From: an uncultured Methylococcaceae bacterium
GTDB lineage: Bacteria; Pseudomonadota; Gammaproteobacteria; Methylococcales; Methylomonadaceae
Length of the DNA: 43,454 nt
Reading direction: 5' to 3'
NCBI GenBank assembly: GCA_903859415.1
Contig: CAIOMN010000221.1
Span: 1 to 43,454 of the forward strand
Shown here: positions 17,038 to 25,303 of the stretch, piece after piece
How positions within the stretch are numbered: position 1 is the first letter of the stretch
How the letters are laid out: each line of letters begins with the position of its first letter
Made by a program: the position numbers and the translations under genes
Notes under the pieces: model-generated
What the model was told of the DNA's origin: nothing
Database searches by the model: none
What the model saw: the letters and a program-made list of their open reading frames with translations, nothing else

Positions 17038-17367
17038 GTGCGCTTTCTGGTCGATGCGCAATTACCTATTGGTTTAGCTCGTATGTTGCAACAACATGGA
17101 CACGAAGCTTCACATGTAGTTGATTTAGATATGATGCAAACATCAGACAGAGATATTTATGCATGGGCCAAGCAAAACGAATCGGTCATAATCTCTAAAG
17201 ACGAAGATTTTGTCATTTTACATAACGCTGATAAAACCCCTTGCTCACTTTGTTGGATAAGAGTGGGGAATACTAGACGTAAAGATTTATTAGAATGGTT
17301 TGAGCGATTATTACCCGTTATTGAAGAAAAACTACTTGCCGGTGAACGATTAATCGAGCTTGCGTAA
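17038..17367 (+). CDS. DUF5615 PIN-like toxin
   Basis: The 109-residue product begins with GTG and reads MRFLVDAQLPIGLARMLQQH, with D6 as the first acidic residue of the PIN-like fold. VIISKDEDF near 51-59 and the CWIRVGN strand follow, as in the family. These proteins are presumed RNases paired with DUF433. The GTG lies one base after the upstream TAA, implying translational coupling. Confidence 0.87.
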   Translation: MRFLVDAQLPIGLARMLQQHGHEASHVVDLDMMQTSDRDIYAWAKQNESVIISKDEDFVILHNADKTPCSLCWIRVGNTRRKDLLEWFERLLPVIEEKLLAGERLIELA

Positions 17368-17413
17368 TATTTACATTCATAAGACTCCCAAAAGCTGAAT
17401 GATGTTTTGTGTT

Positions 17414-17515
17414 TCAAAGATCTCTCGTTAGTCCAGCTTTATGCTCTGCAAGTTGTTCGCGTGTATTGTGGATTTCATCAATAATTGAATCTTTGCAAGG
17501 TGGTAGGATGTTCAT
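17414..17515 (-). pseudogene. Short antitoxin remnant after the truncated PIN gene
   Basis: A 33-codon frame starts at an ATG overlapping the PIN stop (TAATG) and contains KDSIIDEIHNTREQLAEHKAG. This resembles the first half of small antitoxins encoded after PIN toxins (D-x-I-x-x-E-I-H-x-x-R-E). Normal members are about twice as long, so it is probably truncated. Confidence 0.55.
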
Positions 17516-17874
17516 TATAAATTCTCCATTAGCTCAAAAGGGGTCACTAATTCAGGCAATTTATATCTTTTGGCAGCACATAAGCCACGCATTACGGGTA
17601 ATTGCTTTGGATTAGCAATATGTGTGCAATTCCAAGTCAGAAGCACATCCATCTCATGATAGGCCGCGCAAGCATTATGCAATGCGTCTAATCTTGCTTT
17701 AGACGGCAACCCGCCACCGAGCAGTAAAAACTCAGCCAATACAGGAATTTCTTCTGAGATAGGTAATACTGGAATATCTTGTATTGCCTTAATGCGTTCT
17801 GATGCGGCACCGGGGTCGCCAGCATTGGCTTCTTCAATCACATAGGGCGAAATAAAATGTTCAGATACCTTCAC
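17515..17874 (-). pseudogene. PIN-domain toxin gene lacking its 5' part
   Basis: The 119-codon frame resembles the last two thirds of a PIN toxin: ISPYVIEEANAGDPGAASER, LLGGGLPSKARLDALHNACA and LLTWNCTHIANPKQ. The usual first ~45 residues with the first catalytic acid (a VYIET or D-x-x-x motif) are missing. Only 20 bases separate it from the BrnA-like stop and an in-frame stop precedes the GTG, so a deletion seems to have joined this relic to the BrnTA module. It is unlikely to be active. Confidence 0.75.
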
Positions 17875-17894
17875 TAGTTACTCTTACTCTTGAA

Positions 17895-18122
17895 TTAGGC
17901 TATATTTTGATGTTGCAAAATAACTTTTGATAAGGTTCTCAATGCTTCGTTGACTGATTTTGCATCAGGAAATATTTGCGCCACATCAGCTTCAAGCATA
18001 ATTAGTTTTACCCCTTCATGATATTGCTTAGCATATTTTCCACGAACGCCATTGCTCATTTGGGTAAAATCATATTCATCAAGAAGCTCATCATTTAGTT
18101 CATCATTATTTTCTGGATTCAT
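17895..18122 (-). CDS. BrnA-like antitoxin partner of BrnT
   Basis: This 75-residue acidic protein has DEYDFTQMSNGVRGKYAKQY, then KLIMLEADVAQIFPDAKSVN and EALRTLSKV. It is the class of antitoxin found directly after BrnT or related toxins. The C-terminal part is a likely ribbon-helix-helix. It overlaps the end of the toxin gene by 17 bases. Confidence 0.8.
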   Translation of the reverse strand: MNPENNDELNDELLDEYDFTQMSNGVRGKYAKQYHEGVKLIMLEADVAQIFPDAKSVNEALRTLSKVILQHQNIA

Positions 18123-18381
18123 AAAAATCTATCTCTCGTTTGGTTGCCTGTCTAGCACTTATAATTCTGATACTTTCTCCACGTTGAGTATGAGAAATGA
18201 CCAAAATTCTATTTTTATTTGAAAGCCCCATTAAAATATAACGTTCTTCCAGAATTGAATGTCCTGAATCAGGGTAAGTAAATGATAAATAATCACCAAA
18301 TACGGTAGATGCCTCATCAAAAGAAACACCATGTTTTTTCTCATTAATTCCTGCTTTTTGTGAATTCCATTCAAAGTCCAT
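18106..18381 (-). CDS. brnT: BrnT-family ribonuclease toxin
   Basis: This 91-residue protein has the BrnT signature: FEWNSQKAGINEKKHGVSFD at the N-terminus, then ERYILMGLSNKNRILVISHT and IRIISARQATKREIDFYE. BrnT is a RelE-like RNase neutralised by BrnA. Toxin precedes antitoxin, with a 17-base overlap, as is usual. A purine-rich stretch lies upstream of the ATG. Confidence 0.9.
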   Translation of the reverse strand: MDFEWNSQKAGINEKKHGVSFDEASTVFGDYLSFTYPDSGHSILEERYILMGLSNKNRILVISHTQRGESIRIISARQATKREIDFYESRK

Positions 18382-18483
18382 TGAAAAATCTCTTTTATAA
18401 AAATTATATGCTAGATATTCGAGAGCCTAACTCCATGCTTAATTGGAACGTAGAGCTAAATGAGTGCATAGCACTGACTCCTG

Positions 18484-18834
18484 TTATTCGTCGTCTAAAT
18501 CTGCAGTCAGTACAATGTTCTTACCGTTCGTGGCAAGCAATACTCTATCATTTTTCTTGAATCCTGCTGTTTCAAGCACATGAGCCAGTTTTTTAGAAAT
18601 ACCATCTTGTGTCTTTATGTCTGGTGATATCCAAACATAAGCATTATTTACAGTGGCGCGAAGGCCGGCGTGGTAATGATCGCCGTTGATTTGCAGGTCT
18701 ATTGGGATTCGATTTCCATTACTGTATGGCAAACCACAAGCACGGTCTATGGTAACCCAAATCTCCATAGGTTCGGTGCCATCGGCATAGCGCTTCCCTA
18801 ATCCACGAATTGTTCCTTTAACCACTTGAGTCAT
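18484..18834 (-). CDS. Unrecognised 116-residue protein
   Basis: I recognise no characterised family. The product (MTQVVKGTIRGLGKRYADGT) looks like an all-beta or alpha/beta soluble protein, with HYHAGLRATVNNAYVWISPD in the middle and a closing LAHVLETAGFKKNDRVLL. The last segment resembles small proteins that bind ligands or nucleic acids through a barrel, but this is only an impression. AGGATAAAACG before the ATG gives a good ribosome site, and the gene lies just upstream of BrnT in the same direction with a 100-base gap. Confidence 0.7.
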   Translation of the reverse strand: MTQVVKGTIRGLGKRYADGTEPMEIWVTIDRACGLPYSNGNRIPIDLQINGDHYHAGLRATVNNAYVWISPDIKTQDGISKKLAHVLETAGFKKNDRVLLATNGKNIVLTADLDDE

Positions 18835-19084
18835 CGTTTTATCCTGTACAAATAGTGAGCTTAATTCTTATCAATAATTAGAAGTTAATCGTTTCAGGTC
18901 GTTAATTTTCGCTGGCATCAATCGACATAGCACCGTTTATTTTTAGTTAATAGCGTTATAGTAATTTAAGAGTCATTGTCGTGTACCTTACGCAGCATAT
19001 ACGATACCAAATCACTTTAACCAATATCGCTTGAGTGCTGACAATACCATCTTTCATAGATAAAACAATTTATTTCGTTTTATA

Positions 19085-19909
19085 TCAAATCGGTGGCTGT
19101 TTATCCCCCACAACCTTAACCAGCACGCTATCCCCCACTGCTAAAATACCGCTCTGATCATGTATCGCATTCTGGCCAAAATAAACTTTATTCTGCCATT
19201 TCCTTGTACGATTAAGCGTGCGTAAAGGCTCCTTACCTGTTTCTGCTGTTTCAGGATCTATCGCCGGCACAGCGCAGCGTGAACAGGGCTTGGGGAGTCT
19301 AAAGTCAATGCTGCCAATGGTTATTTCCCGCCAGTGATCTTCAGCATAGCCTTCACAACCACTAATCACCAAATTGGGTCTAAACCTCGCCATGGATAAA
19401 TTTAATTGCATGTCCTGATTTAACTTAACCAGGGAGTTTTCTGAAACCACTAAAAAAGGAAAGCCATCAGAAAACGCCACACTATCAGTCGCAATGCCAT
19501 AATCAGGATCGACCGGTCGAATAGCCTCCTCAGGCTGATAAACTAACCGGCATTCCGTGTTTAAAAATTGCGTCAGCCATTGATCCGCTGCTTTTGAAAC
19601 ATGCAGCGCATCATCCGTATTTTCCCAGACCGTAGAGCGGATAATCTCACCGTCGGTTTGATGTAAAGGTATCAGCAAATCTTCCATGCCATCCGCTGAC
19701 AATATCAGATACTCATCTGTTAACGCTGTTTTGATTAACGCCATCCTGGGTAACTTACGCTGACTTAAGAACTGTCCTTCACCATCAACAAGCATCCATT
19801 TTCGATCATATAAAAGCCCTGTTTTAATAACAGGCCATTGAGAAACACTGATCCCTGCTAATGATTTGACAGGATAAAGTATTATTTCGCTTAAGGTGTT
19901 TTGTGTCAT
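19085..19909 (-). CDS. MOSC-domain protein (YcbX-like, without ferredoxin domain)
   Basis: This 274-residue protein has the MOSC N-terminal beta barrel (LYPVKSLAGISVSQWPV, YDRKWMLVDGEGQFLSQR) and the MOSC domain with the molybdenum-cofactor Cys in KPCSRCAVPAIDPETAETG near 205. Relatives (YcbX, mARC) reduce N-hydroxylated compounds using Moco. E. coli YcbX has an extra C-terminal 2Fe-2S domain; here the protein ends after MOSC, so it needs a separate electron donor. It is divergent from the PQQ-associated operon. Confidence 0.9.
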   Translation of the reverse strand: MTQNTLSEIILYPVKSLAGISVSQWPVIKTGLLYDRKWMLVDGEGQFLSQRKLPRMALIKTALTDEYLILSADGMEDLLIPLHQTDGEIIRSTVWENTDDALHVSKAADQWLTQFLNTECRLVYQPEEAIRPVDPDYGIATDSVAFSDGFPFLVVSENSLVKLNQDMQLNLSMARFRPNLVISGCEGYAEDHWREITIGSIDFRLPKPCSRCAVPAIDPETAETGKEPLRTLNRTRKWQNKVYFGQNAIHDQSGILAVGDSVLVKVVGDKQPPI

Positions 19910-19943
19910 AGTTAATTGATCTTGTTTAAACTTGTTTTAATTA

Positions 19944-19963
19944 AAGGTGTTTCATGTCACCTT
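19944..19963. promoter_or_regulatory. Inverted repeat between the divergent MOSC and ABC genes
   Basis: AAGGTG and CACCTT form a perfect 6-bp inverted repeat with an 8-base spacer in the 134-base divergent region. It could be an operator. There is no other support. Confidence 0.35.
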
Positions 19964-20043
19964 AGGTATACTGCTCGAAAGCAATACAAACAGGTGTTAA
20001 TCCGTTAAAATTAACAGCTACCGAACTTTATTGTTAACAAGTC

Positions 20044-21240
20044 ATGCGATTAGCTACTGTGCCTTATTCGATACCTGCCCTTATTTTATTATTAACTCAG
20101 TGTGTTAACCTGAGTTTTACTCAGGCTGCACCCAAGCAGACGATTAATATTGCTTATTTAACGCAAGAACAGGTTATTCCTGCACCACTTTCTAATCTTG
20201 ATCCCTTCGTTAAAGACAAAGGTGTGATAGGTGCGGAACTCGGTATAGATGATGATAATACTACGGGTGAATTTACGGGGCAGCAATTTAATTTAAAAAA
20301 GTTTATTGTCCCCTTGGATGGCAATGTCGTGGATACCTTTACCAAAGAGATCAGCCCGCACTTTCAGTATGTGGTGGTGAATTTACCGGCGCAACCCTTG
20401 AACCAACTGGCTGATTTACCAGCCGCTAAGCCATTGCTATTGTTTGATGTAGGCACCCGTGATGATGCGTTGCGTAATGAAGAATGTCGTCGAAATGTGC
20501 TGCATATCTTGCCGAGTCGCGCGATGCGAGCGGATGCCTTGGCGCAATATATGATGAAGAAACGCTGGACTCAATGGTTTCTTGTGGTGGGGTCCAACCC
20601 AGAAGATCGTTTGTATGCAGAAGCCATCAAGCGCGCAGCTAAACGTTTTGGCATGAAGATCGTTGCAGAAAAAGCCTGGGAACATACCTATGATGCACGG
20701 CGTACCGTGCAATCCGATGTCGCTGTATTTACCCAGACAGAAGACCCTTATGATGTGTTAGTCGTTGCGGATGAACAAGGTCAGTTTGGTGAATATTTAG
20801 ATTATCGTACCTGGATTCCACGTCCTGTGATGGGAACTCAAGGTCTGATTGCTACGCCTTGGCATAAAACCCATGAACAATGGGGGGCTGTGCAAATTCA
20901 ACATCGCTTCTTAGAAAAAGCCGGGCGTTGGATGGAAGAAGAAGATTATGGCGCTTATTTAGCGGTCAGGGCTGTCGGTGAAGCAGCGACCCGCACTCAA
21001 AGTCATGAGTCCAGGTCCCTCAAAGATTATCTGTTCAGTGATGCGTTTGCTTTAAACGGTTACACAGGTACCCCTTTATCTTTTCGGTCTTGGGATAACC
21101 AATTACGACAACCTGTTTTATTGGCGGCACCACGGTCATTAGTTGCGGTTGCGCCGATAGATGGATTTTTACATCCAAAAACTGAACTTGATACGCTCGG
21201 TTATGATCAACCTGAATCACACTGTCACTGGGATAAATAA
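20044..21240 (+). CDS. PQQ-associated ABC transporter substrate-binding protein
   Basis: This 398-residue protein has a signal peptide (about 1-29, cut near FTQA) and a branched-chain amino acid-type periplasmic binding fold. It has TINIAYLTQEQ near the mature N-terminus, VIGAELGIDDDNTTG, LLLFDVGTRDDALR and RAMRADALAQYMMKKRW. This matches the ABC substrate-binding family found with PQQ-dependent alcohol oxidation clusters. The ligand is unknown. It is the first of four tightly packed genes, 2 bases ahead of the propeller gene. Confidence 0.88.
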   Translation: MRLATVPYSIPALILLLTQCVNLSFTQAAPKQTINIAYLTQEQVIPAPLSNLDPFVKDKGVIGAELGIDDDNTTGEFTGQQFNLKKFIVPLDGNVVDTFTKEISPHFQYVVVNLPAQPLNQLADLPAAKPLLLFDVGTRDDALRNEECRRNVLHILPSRAMRADALAQYMMKKRWTQWFLVVGSNPEDRLYAEAIKRAAKRFGMKIVAEKAWEHTYDARRTVQSDVAVFTQTEDPYDVLVVADEQGQFGEYLDYRTWIPRPVMGTQGLIATPWHKTHEQWGAVQIQHRFLEKAGRWMEEEDYGAYLAVRAVGEAATRTQSHESRSLKDYLFSDAFALNGYTGTPLSFRSWDNQLRQPVLLAAPRSLVAVAPIDGFLHPKTELDTLGYDQPESHCHWDK

Positions 21241-21242
21241 GA

Positions 21243-22205
21243 ATGAAACAGAAGGCTTTAAAATGTTTTTTAATGCTGGCACTAACAGCCAGCGCACAGG
21301 CTGAAACAGTATTTGTCACGTTAGAAAAAGATAATGCCTTGGCCGTGGTTGACCCCATTGCCGGTAAGCTCATTAAAACGGTGCCGATTGGTCAGCGTCC
21401 TCGCGGTATCTTTGTGAGTCCTGATAATAAGTTCTTGTATATCGCAACCAGTGACGAGAACACCATAAAAATAATTGATGCCACTACCTTTAAAGAGTTG
21501 GGTAAATTACCGTCAGGTAAAGATCCAGAGACTTTTGCTTTAAATCCCGCAGGCGATCGGCTTTATGTCTCCAATGAAGATGATAGTCTGGTAACGGTGA
21601 TTGATGTTGCCAAGAAGAAAGTACTGAAGCAAATTAAAGTGGGTGTAGAGCCGGAGGGGATTACGGTTAGCCCTGATAATAAATGGCTGATTAGTGTGTC
21701 AGAGACCACTAATATGGTGCATTGGATTAACACTAAAACCAATACCATTGAAGCCAATACTCTGGTTGATCCTCGGCCTCGTGCAGCAAGCTTTACAGCC
21801 GATAGTCAACAACTGTGGGTGACTTCAGAAATGGCGGGTACGTTAATGATCTTAGATAGCCAAACCAAGCAAATTATTAAAACCATTGGTTTTGAAGTGC
21901 AGGGCGTTACCCGTGACAAAATTCAGCCGGTGGGGGTGGTCATCGACAAAGAACGAAATAGAGCTTACGTTGCTTTAGGCCCTGCTAATCGCGTTGCCGT
22001 GGTTAATGCAAAAACATTCGAAGTAGAAAAGATATTGTTAGTGGGTCAGCGGGTCTGGAACCTGGCTTTTTCTCCTGATCAAAAACGTCTTTACACCACG
22101 AATGGCACCAGTAACGATATTTCATTAATTGATCTGGACACACAAACCGTGACTAAGTCGGTGGGTGTGGGTACTTATCCTTGGGGCGTTGCGGTCAAGC
22201 CATGA
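21243..22205 (+). CDS. PQQ-associated YVTN beta-propeller protein
   Basis: The 320-residue protein has a signal peptide (cut after ASAQA) and about seven repeats of the type DNALAVVDPIAGK, RPRGIFVSPDNKFLYI, TIKIIDATTF. These form a YVTN/Lactonase-like propeller of the PQQ-dependent catabolism-associated family. It is periplasmic; its function is unproven, perhaps scaffold or chaperone for the quinoprotein pathway. The stop overlaps the ATG of the ATPase gene (ATGA). Confidence 0.9.
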   Translation: MKQKALKCFLMLALTASAQAETVFVTLEKDNALAVVDPIAGKLIKTVPIGQRPRGIFVSPDNKFLYIATSDENTIKIIDATTFKELGKLPSGKDPETFALNPAGDRLYVSNEDDSLVTVIDVAKKKVLKQIKVGVEPEGITVSPDNKWLISVSETTNMVHWINTKTNTIEANTLVDPRPRAASFTADSQQLWVTSEMAGTLMILDSQTKQIIKTIGFEVQGVTRDKIQPVGVVIDKERNRAYVALGPANRVAVVNAKTFEVEKILLVGQRVWNLAFSPDQKRLYTTNGTSNDISLIDLDTQTVTKSVGVGTYPWGVAVKP

Positions 22206-22942
22206 GTTTACAAACGGCTTTATCTATCGAAAACTTAAGCTTCTCTTATGGCGGTAAAAAAGCCTTAGATCAGCTTGGCTTTAGTATTAACTCAGGAGAA
22301 TGCACGCTGTTATTAGGCCCCAACGGCGCGGGTAAAAGTACTTTATTCTCTTTAATTACCCGTTTGTACGATAGCCACGAGGGACAAATTGAATTATGTG
22401 GCTTTAATGTTAAACGACAAACTCGTCAAGCATTGGCTAAGTTGGGTGTGGTGTTTCAACAAACCACCCTGGATATGGACTTATCGGTCATGCAGAACCT
22501 ACGTTATCACACGTCGTTACATGGACTGGGGCGTAAAGTGGCATTGCAACGTATTCAACAGGAATTAGAACGCCTGAATATGTATGAGCGGCGCTTTGAG
22601 AAAATACGGCAATTAAATGGTGGACACAGGCGGCGAGTTGAGATTGCTCGCGCGTTATTGCATAAGCCCGCTTTATTGTTACTCGATGAGCCGACCGTGG
22701 GTTTAGATGTGCCGAGTCGTTTAGCGATTGTTGAATATGTTCATCAATTGGTCGCTGAAGAAAAGTTAGCGGTACTCTGGGCGAGTCATTTGATTGATGA
22801 AATCTATCCTGAGGATCATTTAATCGTCCTGCATAAAGGCCAAATCAAAGCCAAAGGCACCGTGGATGAGGTCTTACTGAACACTGGGACTACATCGATA
22901 AAAGATGCATTTTACAGCTTAACACAAGGAGAGCAGGCATGA
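22202..22942 (+). CDS. PQQ-associated ABC transporter ATP-binding protein
   Basis: The product is 246 residues from the ATG at 22202 (MSLQTALSIENLSFSYGG). It has Walker A GPNGAGKST, a Q-loop in VVFQQTTLD and Walker B LLLLDEPTVGLD. The signature motif reads LNGGHRRRVEIARAL instead of LSGGQ, a non-canonical form. The start at 22202 is chosen over one 21 bases upstream because it gives the ATGA coupling with the propeller gene. It powers the transporter with the permease that follows (4-base overlap). Confidence 0.92.
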   Translation: MSLQTALSIENLSFSYGGKKALDQLGFSINSGECTLLLGPNGAGKSTLFSLITRLYDSHEGQIELCGFNVKRQTRQALAKLGVVFQQTTLDMDLSVMQNLRYHTSLHGLGRKVALQRIQQELERLNMYERRFEKIRQLNGGHRRRVEIARALLHKPALLLLDEPTVGLDVPSRLAIVEYVHQLVAEEKLAVLWASHLIDEIYPEDHLIVLHKGQIKAKGTVDEVLLNTGTTSIKDAFYSLTQGEQA

Positions 22943-23742
22943 GTTTTTTGCATTATTGGCGAGCGATGTGGGGTATTGTGGGTCGTGAGTTATGGCGCTT
23001 TGTGACTCAAAGGGAACGCTTTATTTCAGCCTTGGTTAGGCCGCTGGTTTGGTTGTTTGTGTTCGCAGCAGGCTTTAGAGCGGCCTTAGGACTAGCCATT
23101 ACTCCGCCTTACGAAACCTATATTCTTTATGAAGTTTACATCACCCCGGGTCTGATTGGCATGATCCAACTGTTCAATGGAATGCAGAGCTCTTTATCGA
23201 TGGTCTATGATCGAGAAATGGGCAGTATGCGCATCTTGATGGTGTGTCCTTTGCCGCGCTGGTTCTTATTACTCAGTAAGTTGTTGGCAGGTACTGGCGT
23301 GTCTATTCTACAGGTGTATGTATTTTTAGCCATTGCCTGGTTTTATGATATTCATGCGCCTTGGCAAGGGTATCTTTGGATTATGCCTACCTTATTACTG
23401 TCTGGCTTAATGCTGGGTGCCTTAGGTTTATTGTTGTCGTCCTTTATCAAGCAATTAGAAAACTTTGCGGGGGTGATGAACTTTGTTATCTTCCCGATGT
23501 TTTTTATGTCCACAGCACTGTATCCTTTGTGGAAAATGAAAGAATCCAGTGTCTTTCTCAGTAAGCTGGCAGAATACAATCCTTTTTCTCAAGCCGTCGA
23601 AATGATTCGATTTGCTTTATATGGTCAGTTTGATCAACAGGCCTTTATTTATACCTTAGTGGCTTTCCTGCTTTTTATGGCGGCAGCGATTGTTGGCTAT
23701 AATCCATCGAAGGGGATGATGGTGAAAAAAGGTGGGGCTTAG
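22939..23742 (+). CDS. PQQ-associated ABC-2-type permease
   Basis: This 267-residue protein has six hydrophobic segments and the ABC2 export fold. It has MWGIVGRELWRFVTQRERF at the N-terminus, SLSMVYDREMGSMRILM in the cytoplasmic loop, and FPMFFMSTALYPLW near the end. It resembles the permeases of PQQ-alcohol dehydrogenase-linked transport clusters (PedC-like). An ABC2 permease combined with a periplasmic binding protein is unusual, since ABC2 systems are normally exporters. It ends the operon. Confidence 0.9.
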   Translation: MSFLHYWRAMWGIVGRELWRFVTQRERFISALVRPLVWLFVFAAGFRAALGLAITPPYETYILYEVYITPGLIGMIQLFNGMQSSLSMVYDREMGSMRILMVCPLPRWFLLLSKLLAGTGVSILQVYVFLAIAWFYDIHAPWQGYLWIMPTLLLSGLMLGALGLLLSSFIKQLENFAGVMNFVIFPMFFMSTALYPLWKMKESSVFLSKLAEYNPFSQAVEMIRFALYGQFDQQAFIYTLVAFLLFMAAAIVGYNPSKGMMVKKGGA

Positions 23743-24028
23743 TTTAACGACTTATTGGAAGGCCAAGAGCCTTATTTACAAAGGCTTAACGCTGTTATAA
23801 ATTGCAAGGTCTAAAATGGAATTTGTTACAAAAGGCTTATTAAGCACTTGAAAAGTTTTGTGATTATGGTAAGTTTATCGTTCAACTAGGTATATATGTA
23901 ATAATCCATCTGTTTTTAAGTAAAAGTGGACGGGTTATAGGTTAGCTGTTGCTTGAATACATACTTTAATTAAGCAATGATCCACAAATATAATAATTAA
24001 GATTATAAGACCACTATGAGGATGAGAA

Positions 24029-24553
24029 ATGAGTACTGAAGATAGCGCAAATCAAGAAGAAATCGTACAACCAGAAACAGTAGCGCCTGTTGTTGAGCCT
24101 GCAGTGGCTGCTCCGAGTGAGGGTGGCGGTTTGTTGAATTCAATTTTAGGTTTAAAAGAGTCTAATCCCAAAGTGTTTTTTGGTGGGATTGCCGGTATAG
24201 CAGTACTTATTTTAGTGTTTGCCATCAGCGGTGGCGATGAAAAACCAGCAATTACTGGCCCTGTTCTTAAAGATCTTGCCATTGGACAAAAGTATACTTT
24301 AAAGAGTGCTAATGCTTATGATGCTTCTGCAACTGTGCGTTTAGTGTCAACGCCTGGCGCTATAGCGGCTTATGATGATACTGAAGAAGCCGACAGAAAC
24401 GGTGCTTGTCAGCATTTGGCTCAAGGTACTCCTGTTACTGTTCTTGAGTTTGCTGATGCTTATGGTAAGCAAAAATCTTATTCTAAAGTTAGAATTGAAG
24501 ATGGATCATGTAAAGGTAATGAAGGTTGGGCATTGTCGATTGATGTTCAATAA
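24029..24553 (+). CDS. Single-pass membrane protein with a possible SH3-like outer domain
   Basis: This 174-residue protein has an acidic, Pro/Val/Ala-rich N-terminus (1-34), one clear membrane helix at 49-66 (VFFGGIAGIAVLILVFAI) and a ~100-residue C-terminal domain. That domain contains TYTLK-like strands, GACQHLAQGTPVTVLEF and KVRIEDGSCKGNEGW. The pattern (LAQGTPV, YSKVRI, GWAL) recalls SH3-type domains, and two Cys (C129, C161 approx.) could form a disulphide. I do not recognise a named family. AGGATGAG precedes the ATG. Confidence 0.75.
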   Translation: MSTEDSANQEEIVQPETVAPVVEPAVAAPSEGGGLLNSILGLKESNPKVFFGGIAGIAVLILVFAISGGDEKPAITGPVLKDLAIGQKYTLKSANAYDASATVRLVSTPGAIAAYDDTEEADRNGACQHLAQGTPVTVLEFADAYGKQKSYSKVRIEDGSCKGNEGWALSIDVQ

Positions 24554-24562
24554 AAATAAAGT

Positions 24563-24590
24563 TTGACAGTATTTTTATATTATATATAAT
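24563..24590 (+). promoter_or_regulatory. Sigma-70 promoter of the tRNA genes
   Basis: TTGACA (24563-24568) and TATAAT (24585-24590) are both perfect consensus, spaced 16 bases, and lie 18 bases upstream of the tRNA-Gly gene. Confidence 0.85.
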
Positions 24591-24607
24591 ACGCAAATCA
24601 ATTCAGT

Positions 24608-24682
24608 GCGGGAATAGCTCAGTGGTAGAGCACAACCTTGCCAAGGTTGGGGTCGCGAGTTCGAATCTCGTTTCCCGCTCCA
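24608..24682 (+). tRNA. tRNA-Gly (anticodon GCC)
   Basis: A full cloverleaf is visible: acceptor GCGGGAA / TTCCCGC, D arm with AGTGGTAGAG, anticodon arm CAACC-TTGCCAA-GGTTG, T arm with GTTCGAATC and a genome-encoded CCA. It reads GGC and GGT codons. Confidence 0.98.
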
Positions 24683-24693
24683 ATATATAAATT

Positions 24694-24725
24694 AAAAGCC
24701 GCGAACTATCGCGGCTTTTTTATTT
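24694..24725 (+). terminator. Rho-independent terminator after tRNA-Gly
   Basis: A perfect 10-bp stem (AAAAGCCGCG / CGCGGCTTTT) with a 6-base loop leads into T residues. It sits between the two tRNA genes, so tRNA-Cys needs read-through or its own promoter. Confidence 0.85.
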
Positions 24726-24734
24726 AACCTTTAC

Positions 24735-24808
24735 GGCTGCGTAGCAAAACGGTTATGCAGTGGCCTGCAAAGCCATCTACGGCGGTTCGACTCCGCCCGC
24801 AGCCTCCA
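24735..24808 (+). tRNA. tRNA-Cys (anticodon GCA)
   Basis: Acceptor GGCTGCG / CGCAGCC, anticodon loop CTGCAAA, T arm GGCGG-TTCGACT-CCGCC and an encoded CCA are all present. Confidence 0.97.
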
Positions 24809-24840
24809 TGGGTAGATTAAGCAAGACTCAAAGACGTACA

Positions 24841-24877
24841 AAAACCCGCAAGCCATAAGGCTTAGCGGGTTTTTTAT
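24841..24877 (+). terminator. Rho-independent terminator after tRNA-Cys
   Basis: AAACCCGC pairs with GCGGGTTT, with an inner AGCC-ATAA-GGCT stem, followed by a long T run. Confidence 0.85.
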
Positions 24878-24955
24878 TATCCAACGAAGTGCATCGAAAT
24901 ACAGTAACAGTCGACAATTTATGTGGTAAGTTTTACAGCTAAAGTGAGTGCTAAC

Positions 24956-25051
24956 GTGATAAAAAGAATATTCATTGTAGGAATGATCATTGCAGTTTTG
25001 AGCTATTTGTTAGGTGGGACCACTTTAACTATCTGCAGTTCAGGAGCTTAA
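24956..25051 (+). CDS. Possible 31-residue membrane peptide
   Basis: A GTG-started frame encodes MIKRIFIVGMIIAVLSYLLG followed by a short polar end. It is positively charged then hydrophobic, like a small membrane peptide or leader. The start codon is weak and there is no family match. It is low confidence. Confidence 0.3.
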   Translation: MIKRIFIVGMIIAVLSYLLGGTTLTICSSGA

Positions 25052-25090
25052 TGGTTAGTTCATTACTAAACAATAACGGCATCAATCAAT

Positions 25091-25285
25091 ATGAAAGTAA
25101 AAAACATTATGTATTCTTCAGATCAACAAATAAGAGCAGCCATAGAATTACTTGATTCTATCGATAACGATCATAATCACCCCGTCAATAATGCTAATCA
25201 CCCTGAGCATGAAAAATCATTAACCGCGTACAATCAGTTAAAAAAACGTATTAATGAGCTGAATGAGGACGTAGTTAAGCTTTAG
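25091..25285 (+). CDS. Small hydrophilic protein, unrecognised
   Basis: A 64-codon frame encodes MKVKNIMYSSDQQIRAAIEL, a His/Asn-rich middle and a charged helix (LTAYNQLKKRINELNEDV). It looks like a soluble helical peptide. No family is recognised and no clear ribosome site is seen. Confidence 0.35.
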   Translation: MKVKNIMYSSDQQIRAAIELLDSIDNDHNHPVNNANHPEHEKSLTAYNQLKKRINELNEDVVKL

Positions 25286-25303
25286 GTTATGACAGGCTTT
25301 CGT

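Noticed and set aside
23755-23800. Weak hairpin (AGCCTT / AAGGCT) after the ABC permease gene as a terminator
   Set aside because: The stem is only 6 bp and no T run follows on either strand.
24608-24900. tRNA genes as an integration site of a mobile element
   Set aside because: No integrase and no repeat of the tRNA 3' end was found downstream in the window.
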